From Pseudofrankia sp. DC12 (GTDB lineage Bacteria > Actinomycetota > Actinomycetes > Frankiales > Frankiaceae): a stretch of DNA of 64,000 nucleotides. Shown one piece after another: positions 50,192 to 59,783 of this stretch. The position numbers were made by a program, and so were the translations under genes. Within the stretch, counting starts at the first letter, position 1. Each line of letters starts with the position of its first letter. The notes beneath the pieces are model-generated. The model was not told the DNA's origin. It searched no databases and saw only the letters and a program-made list of their open reading frames with translations. The stretch covers positions 678,978 through 742,977 of the forward strand of contig NZ_KQ031391.1 of the NCBI RefSeq assembly GCF_000966285.1, written 5' to 3'.

Positions 50192-50618
50192 GCCGGGCTC
50201 CCGGGTTCGTGCCCACGGCGCCGGCCGGGGCGGTCGGTGGCGTCGGCCCGCCGGGCGAGCCGACGGCCGCGGCCAGGTCGCTCCCGTCGAAACAGGTCGG
50301 CGTCCCGGTGTGGCAGGCCGGGCCAACCTGGTCGACCTGGACGAGCAGCGCGTCCCCGTCGCAGTCGAGCGCCACCGAGCGGACCCACTGGACGTGCCCG
50401 GAAGTGTCCCCCTTGACCCAGTACTCCCGGCGGCTGCGGCTCCAGTAGGTGGCCCGGCCGGTGGTCAGCGTGCGGTGCAGCGCCTCGTCGTCCATCCAGC
50501 CGACCATCAGCACCTTCCCGGTGTCGTACTGCTGGACGACGGCCGCGACCAGCCCGGCCCGGTCCCGCTTCAACCGGCCGGCGACGGCGGGATCAAGCCC
50601 GGGGGACGAGTTACTCAC
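50178..50618 (-). CDS. hisI: Phosphoribosyl-AMP cyclohydrolase
   Basis: The 146-residue enzyme opens the purine ring of phosphoribosyl-AMP in histidine synthesis. The metal-binding motif [25 protein letters not shown] shows the three Asp residues and the Cys/His ligands; [12 protein letters not shown] and [18 protein letters not shown] also fit. It lacks the HisE pyrophosphohydrolase domain, as in other actinobacteria. The GTG start lies 6 nt after a CACAAT hexamer. It overlaps trpE by 14 nt, linking histidine and tryptophan genes in one transcript. Confidence 0.93.
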   Translation of the reverse strand: MSNSSPGLDPAVAGRLKRDRAGLVAAVVQQYDTGKVLMVGWMDDEALHRTLTTGRATYWSRSRREYWVKGDTSGHVQWVRSVALDCDGDALLVQVDQVGPACHTGTPTCFDGSDLAAAVGSPGGPTPPTAPAGAVGTNPGARHDHR

Positions 50619-50624
50619 GGTGCC

Positions 50625-50630
50625 ATTGTG
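50625..50630 (-). promoter_or_regulatory. Candidate -10 hexamer for hisI
   Basis: CACAAT (minus strand) ends 6 nt before GTG 50618. It deviates from TANNNT at the first base. Confidence 0.25.
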
Positions 50631-50655
50631 CCGGCCCGGCGGGATGCTGCTGTTC

Positions 50656-50786
50656 CCCGCCCGCCGGGGCGGCACCCAGCGACACAGTGCCACCCCGGCG
50701 GGACACTGCACCTCCCGCCCGCCGGGGCGGCACCCAGCGACACAGTGCCACCCCGGCGGGACACTGCACCTCCCGCCCGCCGGGGC
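50656..50786. repeat. 58-bp tandem repeat upstream of hisI
   Basis: Units starting CCCGCCCGCCGGGG begin at 50656, 50714 and 50772. The first two are complete and identical over nearly all of the 58-bp period, and the third is truncated after about 15 bp. A degenerate half-unit precedes them near 50627. Each unit contains inverted CCGGCGGG/CCCGCCGG-type motifs. It lies in the hisI 5' region. Confidence 0.85.
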
Positions 50787-50916
50787 TGCGGGAGCCATGC
50801 TCAACCGGTGGCGGCGTGGAGGACCGCGAGGTCCTCGCCCGGCCCCACCTGCCAGCTGTTGGCAGCGGGCGGGACGGTCGGGTCGGCTACCTCGGGGCCG
50901 GTCATCGGGCGAGCAT

Positions 50917-52092
50917 CTACGGCGCGGCTTCAAGCAGCGGGCGGACGTCCTTGGCGAAGCGGCACAGCTGGTCGTCGGTGGCGTCGTAGCTCTCGCCCGG
51001 GCCGCTCGGGAAGATCGTCAGGTCGGCCAGGCCGCCGAGGTCGTCGCGCAGCTTCAGGATCGCGGCGGCGACATCCTCGGCGGTGCCGACCGCCCAGACG
51101 CCCTGCTCGACGGAGTCCTCCAGGGTCGGCACCCAGCCGGCGGGGGGCATGCCACCGTCAGGTCCGAGGTAGGCCCTGGTCCAGCCGTAGGGGCCGAGGA
51201 AGCGCCAGAACTCGTCGTGCCCTGGCCTGGCCAGCTCCATCGCCTGCGCCCGGCTGTCACCGATGTAGGTGTTGAGCACGACCATCCGCTTCTCGCCGGG
51301 CCCGGGCGCGCCGCCGTGGGCGGCCGCGTAGACCTCGGCGTAGCGCTCCCACCTGGCCTGCAGCAGCGGGCGGCTCACCAGCCAGAAGACCCCGCCGAAA
51401 CCCCTGGTCGGGACCTCGACGAGCGAGCCGGGGCTGCTGATCGCCTGCCAGACGTCGTACGGGTACACCGGCCGCGGGATGAGGGTGAGCTCCTCGACCT
51501 CGCCGCCCCGGTCGGGGATGCCCGGTGGCGGGGCCTGGAAGTAGCGGCCGCGGTGGGTGAAGGTCTCGTTGTCCAGCGCGGTCAGCAGCAGGTCGACCGC
51601 CTCCGCGGTGACCTCGCGGTTGGCGGTGTCCGCGGCCTGCGCGTCCGGGTTGTCGGTGGAGCCGATCGACACCCGGCCGAGGGACAGCGGCTCGATCTCG
51701 CGCGGCACCGTGCCCCGGCCGAGCCCCAGTACCGCGCGGCCACCGGAGAGGTTGTGCAGCATGGCGAAGTCCTCGGCGAGGCGCAGCGGGTGCCACTGGC
51801 CGACGACGTTGAACATCGTGCCGATCCTGATCCGGCTGGTCCGCTCGGCGAGGAACGCGCCGAACAGCAGGCCGTTCGGCACGATCTCGTAGCCCTCGTG
51901 CTGGAAGTGGTGCTCGGTCAGCCAGAAGTAGTCGAAGCCGAGCTCGTCGGCGAGCGCCCCGGTGCCCAGGAGGCGTCGCGTCGCACCCAGCACCTCGGCC
52001 TGTCCGTAGCGGCGGGACGTCGGCTCCGGGCCACCGGCGCCGAGCGTGTCGCCCATCTCCACGGCCCCGAAAAGAAAGACGCCGACGCGCAT
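50917..52092 (-). CDS. Luciferase-like (LLM class) flavin-dependent oxidoreductase
   Basis: The 391-residue bacterial-luciferase-fold enzyme probably uses reduced FMN or F420. Typical segments are [16 protein letters not shown] near the N-terminus, [33 protein letters not shown] and [11 protein letters not shown] in the first half. The C-terminal part contains [16 protein letters not shown], the usual last helix. GGGGAG precedes ATG 52092. The gene stands divergent from the amidase gene. The substrate cannot be predicted, but an oxidative or catabolic step with the neighbouring amidase is possible. Confidence 0.88.
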   Translation of the reverse strand: MRVGVFLFGAVEMGDTLGAGGPEPTSRRYGQAEVLGATRRLLGTGALADELGFDYFWLTEHHFQHEGYEIVPNGLLFGAFLAERTSRIRIGTMFNVVGQWHPLRLAEDFAMLHNLSGGRAVLGLGRGTVPREIEPLSLGRVSIGSTDNPDAQAADTANREVTAEAVDLLLTALDNETFTHRGRYFQAPPPGIPDRGGEVEELTLIPRPVYPYDVWQAISSPGSLVEVPTRGFGGVFWLVSRPLLQARWERYAEVYAAAHGGAPGPGEKRMVVLNTYIGDSRAQAMELARPGHDEFWRFLGPYGWTRAYLGPDGGMPPAGWVPTLEDSVEQGVWAVGTAEDVAAAILKLRDDLGGLADLTIFPSGPGESYDATDDQLCRFAKDVRPLLEAAP

Positions 52093-52364
52093 CGCGCTCC
52101 CCTGTGTCCGGACGGGGCCGTGGGTGCGGCCTCGCGGTGCCGCGCGGCCCGCGACCGGGCCGGCCGGGACGGCAGGCGGTTGCCTGTTGGTGTCATCAAC
52201 ACTGCCGGCCACGTATTTCAGCGCCGTCAAACGCCCGTAACAGCCCAGACGGGGCCCCGCCGGGGCCGAGGCGAGGTAGTGAACTGTCCTTTCGCGGTGG
52301 TCTACTGAGGCCGCCGGCCTCCGGGTACCCAGGGAGGCAGCCGGGTGCCCGAAGGAGCATGCCT

Positions 52365-54098
52365 GTGTCCACCGACGTCCGCTACTACGCGGTCGGCCAG
52401 CCCACCAGCCAGGCGGAGGCCGCCCCAGCCGACGATCCTGGGTGGCGCGCGGGGCTCGAGGCCGCGTTCTGGCGGTACGAGCACGCGCTGCTCGCCAACG
52501 GCCTGGACGTGCTGGACGAGCTGTTCCTCGACGAGCCGGGGACGCTGCGTGCCGACAGCGCAGGTGTCCTCGTCGGGCACGCCGAGATCGGCCTGTTCCG
52601 CCGGCCCCGAGGCGTCGGGGCCGGGCTGCCCGGGCCGCGGACGGTCGAACGGCTGCACGTCCAGGTACACGGGCCGGCGTCGGCGCTGCTGGTCGCCGAG
52701 GTGCGCCGGGAGCAGGACGGCGGCCGCGGCCTGCAGACCCAGCTCTGGACAGCCCTCGATGCCGACGGTGGCGAAGCTCGGTGGCGCGCGGCTGCGGCGC
52801 ATGTCAGCGGCTCCCCGGCGGGGGCGTCGGCACCGGCCGGCTCGGGCGCGCCGGCGGCCGGTGCCGGTGCCGCGCCTGACGAGACGAGCGCTGTGTGGCG
52901 GGTCCGCGGGGCTCCGCTGGTCGCCGGCGCGGCCGAGGGCCCGCTTCGGGGGCTCACCGTGGCCGTCAAGGACCTGTTCGCCGTCCAGGGACACCGGACC
53001 GGGGCCGGGAATCCGGCGTGGCTCGCCGAGGCCGCCCCGCAGCCGGAGCACGCGCCGGCCGTCGCCGCGCTGCTCGCCGCCGGTGCCGACGTCGCCGGGA
53101 TCGCGCAGACCGACGAGCTGGCCTACAGCCTGTCCGGGACGAACGTCCACTACGGCACCCCGCCGAACCCCACCGCGCCCGGGGCCGCCCCCGGCGGCTC
53201 CACCAGCGGGCCGGCGAGCGCCGTCGCGCTGGGCCTGGTCGACGTCGGCCTCGGGACCGACACGGGCGGCTCGGTGCGGGTTCCGGCCTCCTACTGCGGC
53301 CTGTTCGGGATCCGCCCGACCCACGGCGCCGTCTCCGCGGCCGGGGTCGTCCCGCTCGCGCCCAGCTTCGACACGGTCGGCTGGCTGACCCGTGACGCGG
53401 GCGTACTCGCCCGGGTCGGCTCGGTGCTGCTGCCGCCGGCGGACCCGGCTTCCCCACCGCCGGCGCGGCTGCTGGTCGCGGACGACCTCGTCGCCCTCGC
53501 CGAGCCGGAGGTGGCGGCGGCGCTGGCCGCGGCACTGCCCGGGCTGGCCGCGGCGGTTGGGCTGCCGGCGCGGCACATCCCCCGGGTCGCGGGCGGCCAG
53601 CTCGACGAGTGGATCACAGCGTTCCGGCAGAACCAGGGCTGGGAGGCCAACGCCACGCACGGCGCCTGGGTGGCGGCGCACCCGGGCGCGCTCGGGCCGG
53701 GGATCGCCGGCCGCTTCGCGGTCGCCGCGGCCGTCACCGAAGGCCAGCTCAGGACAGCCCAGCGCATGCGCGCCCACGTCCGGGACACCCTCGCCGCGGC
53801 GCTCGGCGGCGGGTCCGTCCTGGTCGCGCCGGCGGCCAGCAGCCCGGCCCCGCCGCTGGACCTCGCCATCGACGTCAAGGACCGGGTCCGGACCGCGACC
53901 CTCACGCTGAGCTCGGCCGCGGGGCTGGCCGGCCTTCCGGTGGTTGTCCTGCCGCTGCTCCGGGTCCGCGACCGCCCGGTCGGCGTCGCCCTGATCGGCG
54001 CCACCGGAACGGACCGCGCACTGCTCGCCCTGGCTACCAGCGCCGGCGCGGCCTGCCCGCCCCCGCAGGCCCGAAGCACGGATCAGTCCCCGTCGTGA
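52365..54098 (+). CDS. Amidase-signature hydrolase with N-terminal AtzH-like (DUF3225) domain
   Basis: Residues about 25-150 form an AtzH-like SnoaL-fold domain (WRAGLEAAFWRYEHALLANG, LDELFLDEPGTLRADSAGVL, LVGHAEIGLFRRPRG). An Ala/Gly linker leads to a complete amidase-signature domain with the Ser-cisSer-Lys triad: VAVKDLFAV (Lys), APGGSTSGPASAVALG (first Ser), GLGTDTGGSVRVPASYCGLFG (nucleophile). Separate atzH and amidase genes occur in cyanuric-acid/biuret degradation, so the fusion hints at hydrolysis of a carboxylated urea-type compound, by inference. GTG 52365 is favoured because GAAGGAG ends 7 nt upstream; ATG 52359 is too close to it. Confidence 0.87.
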   Translation: MSTDVRYYAVGQPTSQAEAAPADDPGWRAGLEAAFWRYEHALLANGLDVLDELFLDEPGTLRADSAGVLVGHAEIGLFRRPRGVGAGLPGPRTVERLHVQVHGPASALLVAEVRREQDGGRGLQTQLWTALDADGGEARWRAAAAHVSGSPAGASAPAGSGAPAAGAGAAPDETSAVWRVRGAPLVAGAAEGPLRGLTVAVKDLFAVQGHRTGAGNPAWLAEAAPQPEHAPAVAALLAAGADVAGIAQTDELAYSLSGTNVHYGTPPNPTAPGAAPGGSTSGPASAVALGLVDVGLGTDTGGSVRVPASYCGLFGIRPTHGAVSAAGVVPLAPSFDTVGWLTRDAGVLARVGSVLLPPADPASPPPARLLVADDLVALAEPEVAAALAAALPGLAAAVGLPARHIPRVAGGQLDEWITAFRQNQGWEANATHGAWVAAHPGALGPGIAGRFAVAAAVTEGQLRTAQRMRAHVRDTLAAALGGGSVLVAPAASSPAPPLDLAIDVKDRVRTATLTLSSAAGLAGLPVVVLPLLRVRDRPVGVALIGATGTDRALLALATSAGAACPPPQARSTDQSPS

Positions 54099-54157
54099 CC
54101 TAGCGCCGCCGGGGCTGCCGGCGGCGACCGGGCGGGGACGCGGGCGGTGATGCGACC

Positions 54158-54760
54158 ATGGCCGGTATGGCAATCGACGCCGGAGCCGCCGGGCAGGATC
54201 TGAGCACCCGGATCGGGCGGTCGATCCGGGTGCTGCGCCAGCGCCAGGGGCTGACCCTCGTCCAGCTGGCCACGAGAGCCGAGCTGTCGCACCCGTTCCT
54301 CAGCCAGCTGGAGCGCGGCCTCGCCCGGCCCAGCATGGCGTCGTTGCACCGGCTCGCGCAGGCTCTGGGGACCACCCAGCCAGCGCTGATGTCGATGGCG
54401 GCGGACGACGGCGCCGCCCTGTCTCCGGACGGGCGGGTCAGCCTCGTGACGGCGGGCAGCGGTGTGCCCGTGGACAACCCCGGCGGGGTCGCCCGCTCGC
54501 TCGTCGCCGGCGCCCGGGCCATCTACCCGGTCCTCTTCGACGGCGCGCCGACCGCGTTCGGCCAGGCCTACACCCACCCGGGCGACGAGTTCGTCCACGT
54601 CATCGCCGGCTCGATCGAGGTCGAGGTGCAGGACGAGGGCCTGTTCGTCCTCACCCCCGGCGACACCCTCTACTACCCCGGCGTCCTCCCCCACCGCTGG
54701 CGCCAGCTCGCCGGCCCCACCAGCCGCATCCTCCTCGTCCAGGACGCCAGGGCCCACTGA
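54158..54760 (+). CDS. XRE-family regulator with C-terminal cupin domain
   Basis: The 200-residue protein has an N-terminal helix-turn-helix (IRVLRQRQGLTLVQLATRAE, LSHPFLSQLERGLARPSMAS) and a C-terminal cupin (PGDEFVHVIAGSIEVEV, LTPGDTLYYPGVLPHRWRQL) with potential metal-ligand His/Glu residues. Such regulators sense small metabolites and control neighbouring catabolic or transport genes. It follows the amidase by 59 nt on the same strand and converges on the ABC exporter genes. ATG 54158 is used; ATG 54167 is a close alternative. Confidence 0.9.
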   Translation: MAGMAIDAGAAGQDLSTRIGRSIRVLRQRQGLTLVQLATRAELSHPFLSQLERGLARPSMASLHRLAQALGTTQPALMSMAADDGAALSPDGRVSLVTAGSGVPVDNPGGVARSLVAGARAIYPVLFDGAPTAFGQAYTHPGDEFVHVIAGSIEVEVQDEGLFVLTPGDTLYYPGVLPHRWRQLAGPTSRILLVQDARAH

Positions 54761-54781
54761 GCGGGCCGGCGCCGGCCCAGG

Positions 54782-56650
54782 TCAGAGCGCGGCGACGCCG
54801 GCGGACCAGGAGGCGTGGAGGCGCTGATAGACGCCGGGCTCGCCTACCAGCTCGGCGTGGGTGCCCTGCTGGACGATCCGGCCGGCGTCGACGACGACGA
54901 CGAGGTCGGCGGTCTCGGCGGTCGACAGGCGGTGGGCGATCGTCACCGAGGTGCGGTCGCGGGTGAGCTCCAGCAGCGCGGCGCCGAGGCGGACCTCGGT
55001 GGCCGGGTCGACGGCCGAGGTGGCCTCGTCGAGGACGAGCAGGTCCGGGTCGGCGAGCTCGGCGCGGGCCAGCGCGATGAGCTGGCGCTCGCCGGCCGAG
55101 AGCAGCCCGCCGGACTCGCCGACCTGGGTCAGCACCCCGGCCGGGGTACGGGCGAGCCAGTCGGCCAGGCCGAGGCGCGCGAAGGCCGCGACGATCTCCT
55201 CGTCGGTCGCGGCCGGCCGGCCGTAGCGGACGTTGGCGGCGATCGTCGCGTCGAACAGGAAGCCGTCCTGCGGGACCATCACCACCCGGCCGCGCAGCGA
55301 CGAGAAGCGCACCTCGGTCAGCGGCACCCCGCCGATCAGGACCCGGCCCTCGGACGGGTCCATCAGCCGGGTGAGCAGCTTCGCGATCGTCGTCTTGCCC
55401 GACCCGGTCTCGCCGACGACCGCGACCCGGGAGCGGGCCGGGACGTGCAGGTCGATGCCGTGCAGGACGGGCGGCCCGGTCGGGTAGCGGAACGTCACCC
55501 GTTCGAAGGTCACGTCCAGGGGGCCGGGGGCCAGGTCGCGGCCGCCGGGCGTGCCGTCGGCGGTTCGCGGGGCATCGGCGGGGTCGCGGATGTCGCTGGG
55601 GGTGTCGAGGATGTCCAGCACCCGGCGCAGGCCGGCGAGCGCGTTCGCGCCGTCGTTGAGGACCTCGGTCAGGGTCTGCACGGGCATCACGAACAGCGTC
55701 ATCAGGAACAGGAACGCCACCAGCCGGCCGGTCGACAGGTGCCCGCCGGCCCCGAGCGCCACGCCGAGCAGCACCACACCGGCGAGGGCCGCCGCCGAGA
55801 CCAGCTCGGCCGCCGAGAACACGACGGCCACCAGGACCTGGGCCCGGCTCTGCGCAGAGCGATGGGCCTCGACCGTCTGGTCGATCCGGGCGGCGGTGCG
55901 GGCCTGCGAGCCGTAGGCCCGCACCACCTGCGCGCCCACCACCGCCTCGGACACCGCGCCGAGCAGCTCCCCGACGCGGCGGCGCACGATCGCGTACCGG
56001 ACGGCCAGCCTGCGCTGGAAGCCCCGGGTGGCGAGCACCATCGGGACGAAGCAGACGTAGACCAGCAGGGTCAGCGGCCAGGAGAAGACCAGCATCAGGC
56101 AGGTCGCGACGATCATCTGGCCGATGGAGACGACCAGCATCACGCCGCCGAGCTGCAGGAACTGCGACATCTGGTCGACGTCGGTGGTGACCCGGGCGGT
56201 CAGCCCGCCGCGCGCCTGGGTCGCCTGGGTGAGCATCGCCAGGTCGTGGATGTGCCGGAACGCGCGGACCCGCAGCGTCGCGAGCGCGCCCTCGGACATC
56301 CGGTACAGCCGGACGTTCATCAGGTAGGTCGCGATGGCCGTCACGACGATCGTGCCGGCGGCGATCATGACGGCCGTGCGTACGACGCCGAGGTCGACGC
56401 CCTGGTCGCCGGAGATGCCCCGGTCGAGCGTCTGCTGGACGGTGAGCGGGATGACGATCTTGCCGACGGTGGCGACGAGCGCCAGCAGAAGGGTGACCGA
56501 CAGGCCGCGGGTCGCCTCCGGGGCGAGCCGGCGCAGCCGCTTGGCCGTGCCCCACAGCCCCTCCCGGCGGCCGGCCCGGTCCCGGTCCTCGATCGCCGCG
56601 GCCGCCGGCCCTGAGCCGCGCTGCGGGGGGATCGCGACGTCAGCCGTCAC
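54782..56650 (-). CDS. ABC exporter half-transporter (second subunit)
   Basis: The 622-residue protein has a six-helix ABC exporter membrane domain (TLLLALVATVGKIVIPL through VVLLGVALGAGG) and an ATPase domain with Walker A VVGETGSGKTTIAKLL and a Q-loop VPQDGFLFDATI. Its ABC signature is degenerate (LSAGERQLIALARAEL); Walker B is LLVLDEATSAVDP, with H-loop IAHRL. The start GTG overlaps the stop of the partner gene by 4 nt, so the two form a heterodimeric exporter for lipids, peptides or drugs. The substrate is unknown. Confidence 0.92.
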   Translation of the reverse strand: MTADVAIPPQRGSGPAAAAIEDRDRAGRREGLWGTAKRLRRLAPEATRGLSVTLLLALVATVGKIVIPLTVQQTLDRGISGDQGVDLGVVRTAVMIAAGTIVVTAIATYLMNVRLYRMSEGALATLRVRAFRHIHDLAMLTQATQARGGLTARVTTDVDQMSQFLQLGGVMLVVSIGQMIVATCLMLVFSWPLTLLVYVCFVPMVLATRGFQRRLAVRYAIVRRRVGELLGAVSEAVVGAQVVRAYGSQARTAARIDQTVEAHRSAQSRAQVLVAVVFSAAELVSAAALAGVVLLGVALGAGGHLSTGRLVAFLFLMTLFVMPVQTLTEVLNDGANALAGLRRVLDILDTPSDIRDPADAPRTADGTPGGRDLAPGPLDVTFERVTFRYPTGPPVLHGIDLHVPARSRVAVVGETGSGKTTIAKLLTRLMDPSEGRVLIGGVPLTEVRFSSLRGRVVMVPQDGFLFDATIAANVRYGRPAATDEEIVAAFARLGLADWLARTPAGVLTQVGESGGLLSAGERQLIALARAELADPDLLVLDEATSAVDPATEVRLGAALLELTRDRTSVTIAHRLSTAETADLVVVVDAGRIVQQGTHAELVGEPGVYQRLHASWSAGVAAL

Positions 56651-58656
56651 GAGAGCACCTCCTCGTCGACGCCGTCGGCGTCCTGGACCGCGTCGGCGCC
56701 GACGGCCAGCCGCGCGGCCCGCTCGTAGGCGGTGAGCAGTTCCGCGTAGCCGGGCGAGCCGACGAGCAGCTCGTCGTGGCGGCCCTGGGCCACGACCCGC
56801 CCGTCCTCCAGGTAGACGACCTCGTCGGCGAGCGCGATCGTCGCCCGCCGATGGGCCACGACCACGACGGTCGACGCGGTGAGCCCGCGCAGGCCGGACA
56901 GGATCGACGCCTCGACCCGCGGGTCGACGCTGGAGGTCGCGTCGTCCAGCACCAGCAGCCGGGGGTGGCGAACCAGGGCGCGGGCCAGGGCGACCCGCTG
57001 GCGCTGGCCGCCGGAGAGGGTCGTGCCGCGCTCCCCCACCTCGGTGTCCAGGCCGTGCGGGAGCGCCGCGACGAACCGCTCCGCCTGGGCGCGGCGCAGC
57101 GCGTCCCAGACGTCGTCGTCGGACAGGTCGGCGCCGAGGGTGATGTTGGCCCGGACCGTGTCGTCGAACAGGAACGCCTGCTGGGCCACCAGGGCGACCG
57201 CGCCGGTCACCTCGCCGGCGGCCAGCGCGCGCAGGTCGGTGCCGTCGAGGCGGACCGAGCCGGCGTCCGGGTCGACCAGCCTGGCCAGCAGGCCCACCAG
57301 GGTCGACTTCCCGGCGCCGGTCCGCCCGGCAATCGCGATGATCTTCCCCGGGGTCGCGTCGAAGGCCACGTCGGCCAGCGCGGCGGCGCCCCGGGTGGGC
57401 TCGCCCGCCGGCGCGTCGCCCTCGTCGGTCGAGGCGAGCGCGTCGGACGCGGCGGACTGGTAGCGGTACCCGACGCCCTCCAGGCGCAGCGCGGCGGCGC
57501 CGGTGCCGGCCAGCCGGGCTGACCCGAACTTCTGCTCGCCGCCGGCGGTCAGCACCGCCGACACCCGCCCCCAGCCGACCACCGAGCGGGGCAGCTCGCT
57601 GATCACCCAGCCGATCGCCCGGATCGGGAAGGCCAGCAGCGTGAACAGGTAGGCCACGCGGACCAGGTCGCCGACCGACAGGTGCCCGCCCGCGATCCGC
57701 TGCGACCCGACGAGGAGCACCGCGAGCACCCCGAAGTTCGGCAGCGCCTCCATCAGCGGGTCGAAGGCCCCGCGGACCCGGCCGGCGCGGATCATAGCGT
57801 CGCGCAGCTCCTCGGCCGCGCGGCGGAACCGGGCCGTCTCGTCGGCCTCCCGGCCGAGCGTCTTGACGACCAGGGCGCCGTCGAACGACTCGTGCGCGAC
57901 AGCACTCACCTCGGCGCGCAGCCCCTGCACCCGGGCGAACAGCGGCGACACCCGCCGTGAGTAGAGGTAGTTGAGCACGCCGACGACCGGGAAGACGACG
58001 AACCCGACGGCGGCGAGCACCGGGTCGGTCGCCACCAGCAGAACCACCGCCGCGGCCAGCATCACCACGACACCGACCGCGAACGGGAACGGCGCGATCG
58101 GCGCCCAGAGCGCCTCGACGTCGGCGTTCGCGTTGGACAGCAGCGCGCCGGTGGAGTGCCGCTGATGCCAGGCCAGCGGCAGCCGCAGGTACTGGCGGGT
58201 GATCCGGCGCCGGTAGTGCGCCTGCATCCGGTACTGCAGGATCCCCGCGGCGAACCGGCGGAAGAACATCCCGACCGCGCGGGCGGCGCCGACCGCGAAC
58301 ACCAGCAACGCCGCGCCGACGACGCCGCCCCAGCCGGCATGCCCGCTGCGCAGCGACGGGACGACGACCCGCTGGGTGACCTCGCCGAGGACATACGAGC
58401 TCGCGACGGTGGCCAGGCCGAACAGCGCGCTGCCGGCGACCGACAGCGCGAACAGCCGGGGCTCCTCGCGTACCGCCAGGCCCAGGACCCGCAGGCCCCG
58501 CCGGATCACCGACCCGGACGCGTCGACCGCCCGCGCCAAGTCCGCGAACCACGGCGGGTTGACGTCGGAGCCACCGGGACCGGCGGAGCCTGGACCGCTG
58601 GAACCGGAGCCCGTGAAGGTTTCCGATCCGTCCGGAGCGTCACCGGATGCGGACAC
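56647..58656 (-). CDS. ABC exporter half-transporter (first subunit)
   Basis: The 669-residue protein has a membrane domain spanning about residues 60-330 (LFGLATVASSYVLGEVTQ, VVMLAAAVVLLVATDPVLAAVGFVVFPVVGVL) and an ATPase with Walker A AIAGRTGAGKSTLVGLL near residue 440. The canonical signature is LSGGQRQRVALARALV, and the Walker-B region LLVLDDATSSVDPR has Asp in place of the catalytic Glu. That suggests one catalytically weak site in the heterodimer, complemented by the partner. GAGGAG precedes the GTG start. It is coupled to the next gene by a 4-nt overlap. Confidence 0.92.
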   Translation of the reverse strand: MSASGDAPDGSETFTGSGSSGPGSAGPGGSDVNPPWFADLARAVDASGSVIRRGLRVLGLAVREEPRLFALSVAGSALFGLATVASSYVLGEVTQRVVVPSLRSGHAGWGGVVGAALLVFAVGAARAVGMFFRRFAAGILQYRMQAHYRRRITRQYLRLPLAWHQRHSTGALLSNANADVEALWAPIAPFPFAVGVVVMLAAAVVLLVATDPVLAAVGFVVFPVVGVLNYLYSRRVSPLFARVQGLRAEVSAVAHESFDGALVVKTLGREADETARFRRAAEELRDAMIRAGRVRGAFDPLMEALPNFGVLAVLLVGSQRIAGGHLSVGDLVRVAYLFTLLAFPIRAIGWVISELPRSVVGWGRVSAVLTAGGEQKFGSARLAGTGAAALRLEGVGYRYQSAASDALASTDEGDAPAGEPTRGAAALADVAFDATPGKIIAIAGRTGAGKSTLVGLLARLVDPDAGSVRLDGTDLRALAAGEVTGAVALVAQQAFLFDDTVRANITLGADLSDDDVWDALRRAQAERFVAALPHGLDTEVGERGTTLSGGQRQRVALARALVRHPRLLVLDDATSSVDPRVEASILSGLRGLTASTVVVVAHRRATIALADEVVYLEDGRVVAQGRHDELLVGSPGYAELLTAYERAARLAVGADAVQDADGVDEEVLS

Positions 58657-58851
58657 CGTTCTCCTCTCGACAGGTCACCGCGCGCGCCGCGCGGGCAGCC
58701 CGTCAGGTGCAGGTGTCATGGGGTGCCGGCCCGGCGAGGTGCTACAGCGTCGCGACAGGTTCATGTCATCAAAGCCGCAACGCGAACCCGCTGCCAGAGA
58801 TTTCCGGCGCGCAACTCGGCCTCCCGGCCGGCCGCCGAGCCGGGCGTGGAG

Positions 58852-59616
58852 TCAGCGGACGGGGACCTCGGCGGACCGCAGCGCGGCCTTGACCTCGGCG
58901 ATCCGCAGCTGGCCGAAGTGGAAGACGCTCGCCGCGAGCACGGCGTCGGCGCCGGCGGCGACCGCCGGCGCGAAGTCGGCGAGCTGCCCGGCGCCACCGC
59001 TGGCGATCACCGGGACGTCGACCTCCCCGCGGACGGCGGCGATCATCTCCAGGTCGTAGCCGTCGCGGGTGCCGTCGGCGTCCATGGAGTTCAGCAGGAT
59101 CTCCCCGGCGCCGAGCTCGACGGCCCTCGCGGCCCAGCCGACCGCGTCGATGCCGGTGCCGCGGCGGCCGCCGTGGGTCGTGACCTCGAACCGCGGGCCG
59201 TCGGGGTCCGGGCAGCGGCGGGCGTCGACCGACAGCACGACGCACTGGCTGCCGAACCGCAGCGCGCACTCACGCAGCAGCTCCGGGCGGGCGACGGCCG
59301 CCGTGTTGATGCCCACCTTGTCGGCGCCAGCCCGCAGCAGCCGGTCCACGTCGTCGGCGGCCCGCACCCCGCCGCCGACGGTCAACGGGATGAAGACCTG
59401 CTCGGCGGTGCGCCGGACGATGTCGAAGGTGGTCTCCCGGTTGCCGCTGGAGGCCGTGATGTCCAGGAAGGTCAGCTCGTCGGCGCCCTCGGCGTCGTAG
59501 AGCCGGGCCATCTCCACCGGGTCGCCGGCGTCGCGCAGGTCCAGGAAGTTGACGCCCTTGACGACCCGTCCGGCGTCGACGTCGAGGCAGGGGATGACGC
59601 GGACGGCGACGCTCAC
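58852..59616 (-). CDS. hisF: Imidazole glycerol phosphate synthase cyclase subunit
   Basis: The 254-residue half-barrel-duplicated TIM barrel cyclises the product of HisH-driven ammonia transfer. [20 protein letters not shown] has the catalytic Asp; [37 protein letters not shown] (second catalytic Asp) and [10 protein letters not shown] are the phosphate and catalytic loops. GTG 59616 fits the family N-terminus, though no strong ribosome-binding site is near. It lies downstream of hisA on the same strand. Confidence 0.95.
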   Translation of the reverse strand: MSVAVRVIPCLDVDAGRVVKGVNFLDLRDAGDPVEMARLYDAEGADELTFLDITASSGNRETTFDIVRRTAEQVFIPLTVGGGVRAADDVDRLLRAGADKVGINTAAVARPELLRECALRFGSQCVVLSVDARRCPDPDGPRFEVTTHGGRRGTGIDAVGWAARAVELGAGEILLNSMDADGTRDGYDLEMIAAVRGEVDVPVIASGGAGQLADFAPAVAAGADAVLAASVFHFGQLRIAEVKAALRSAEVPVR

Positions 59617-59783
59617 AGAATTTCGAGCTCGCTCCCGGGGTTCCTGCCGGATCGGCGAAACCGATCCGATGGGTCCGGCTTCACTCATCGCCCCCCCCGT
59701 TCGTCGCATCCGCGCCGAACGGGGGCCCTGCTCGCGGCCGTCCTCCTCCGTCGGACGCCCACTCCGCTCGCTCACCCCTGCGC

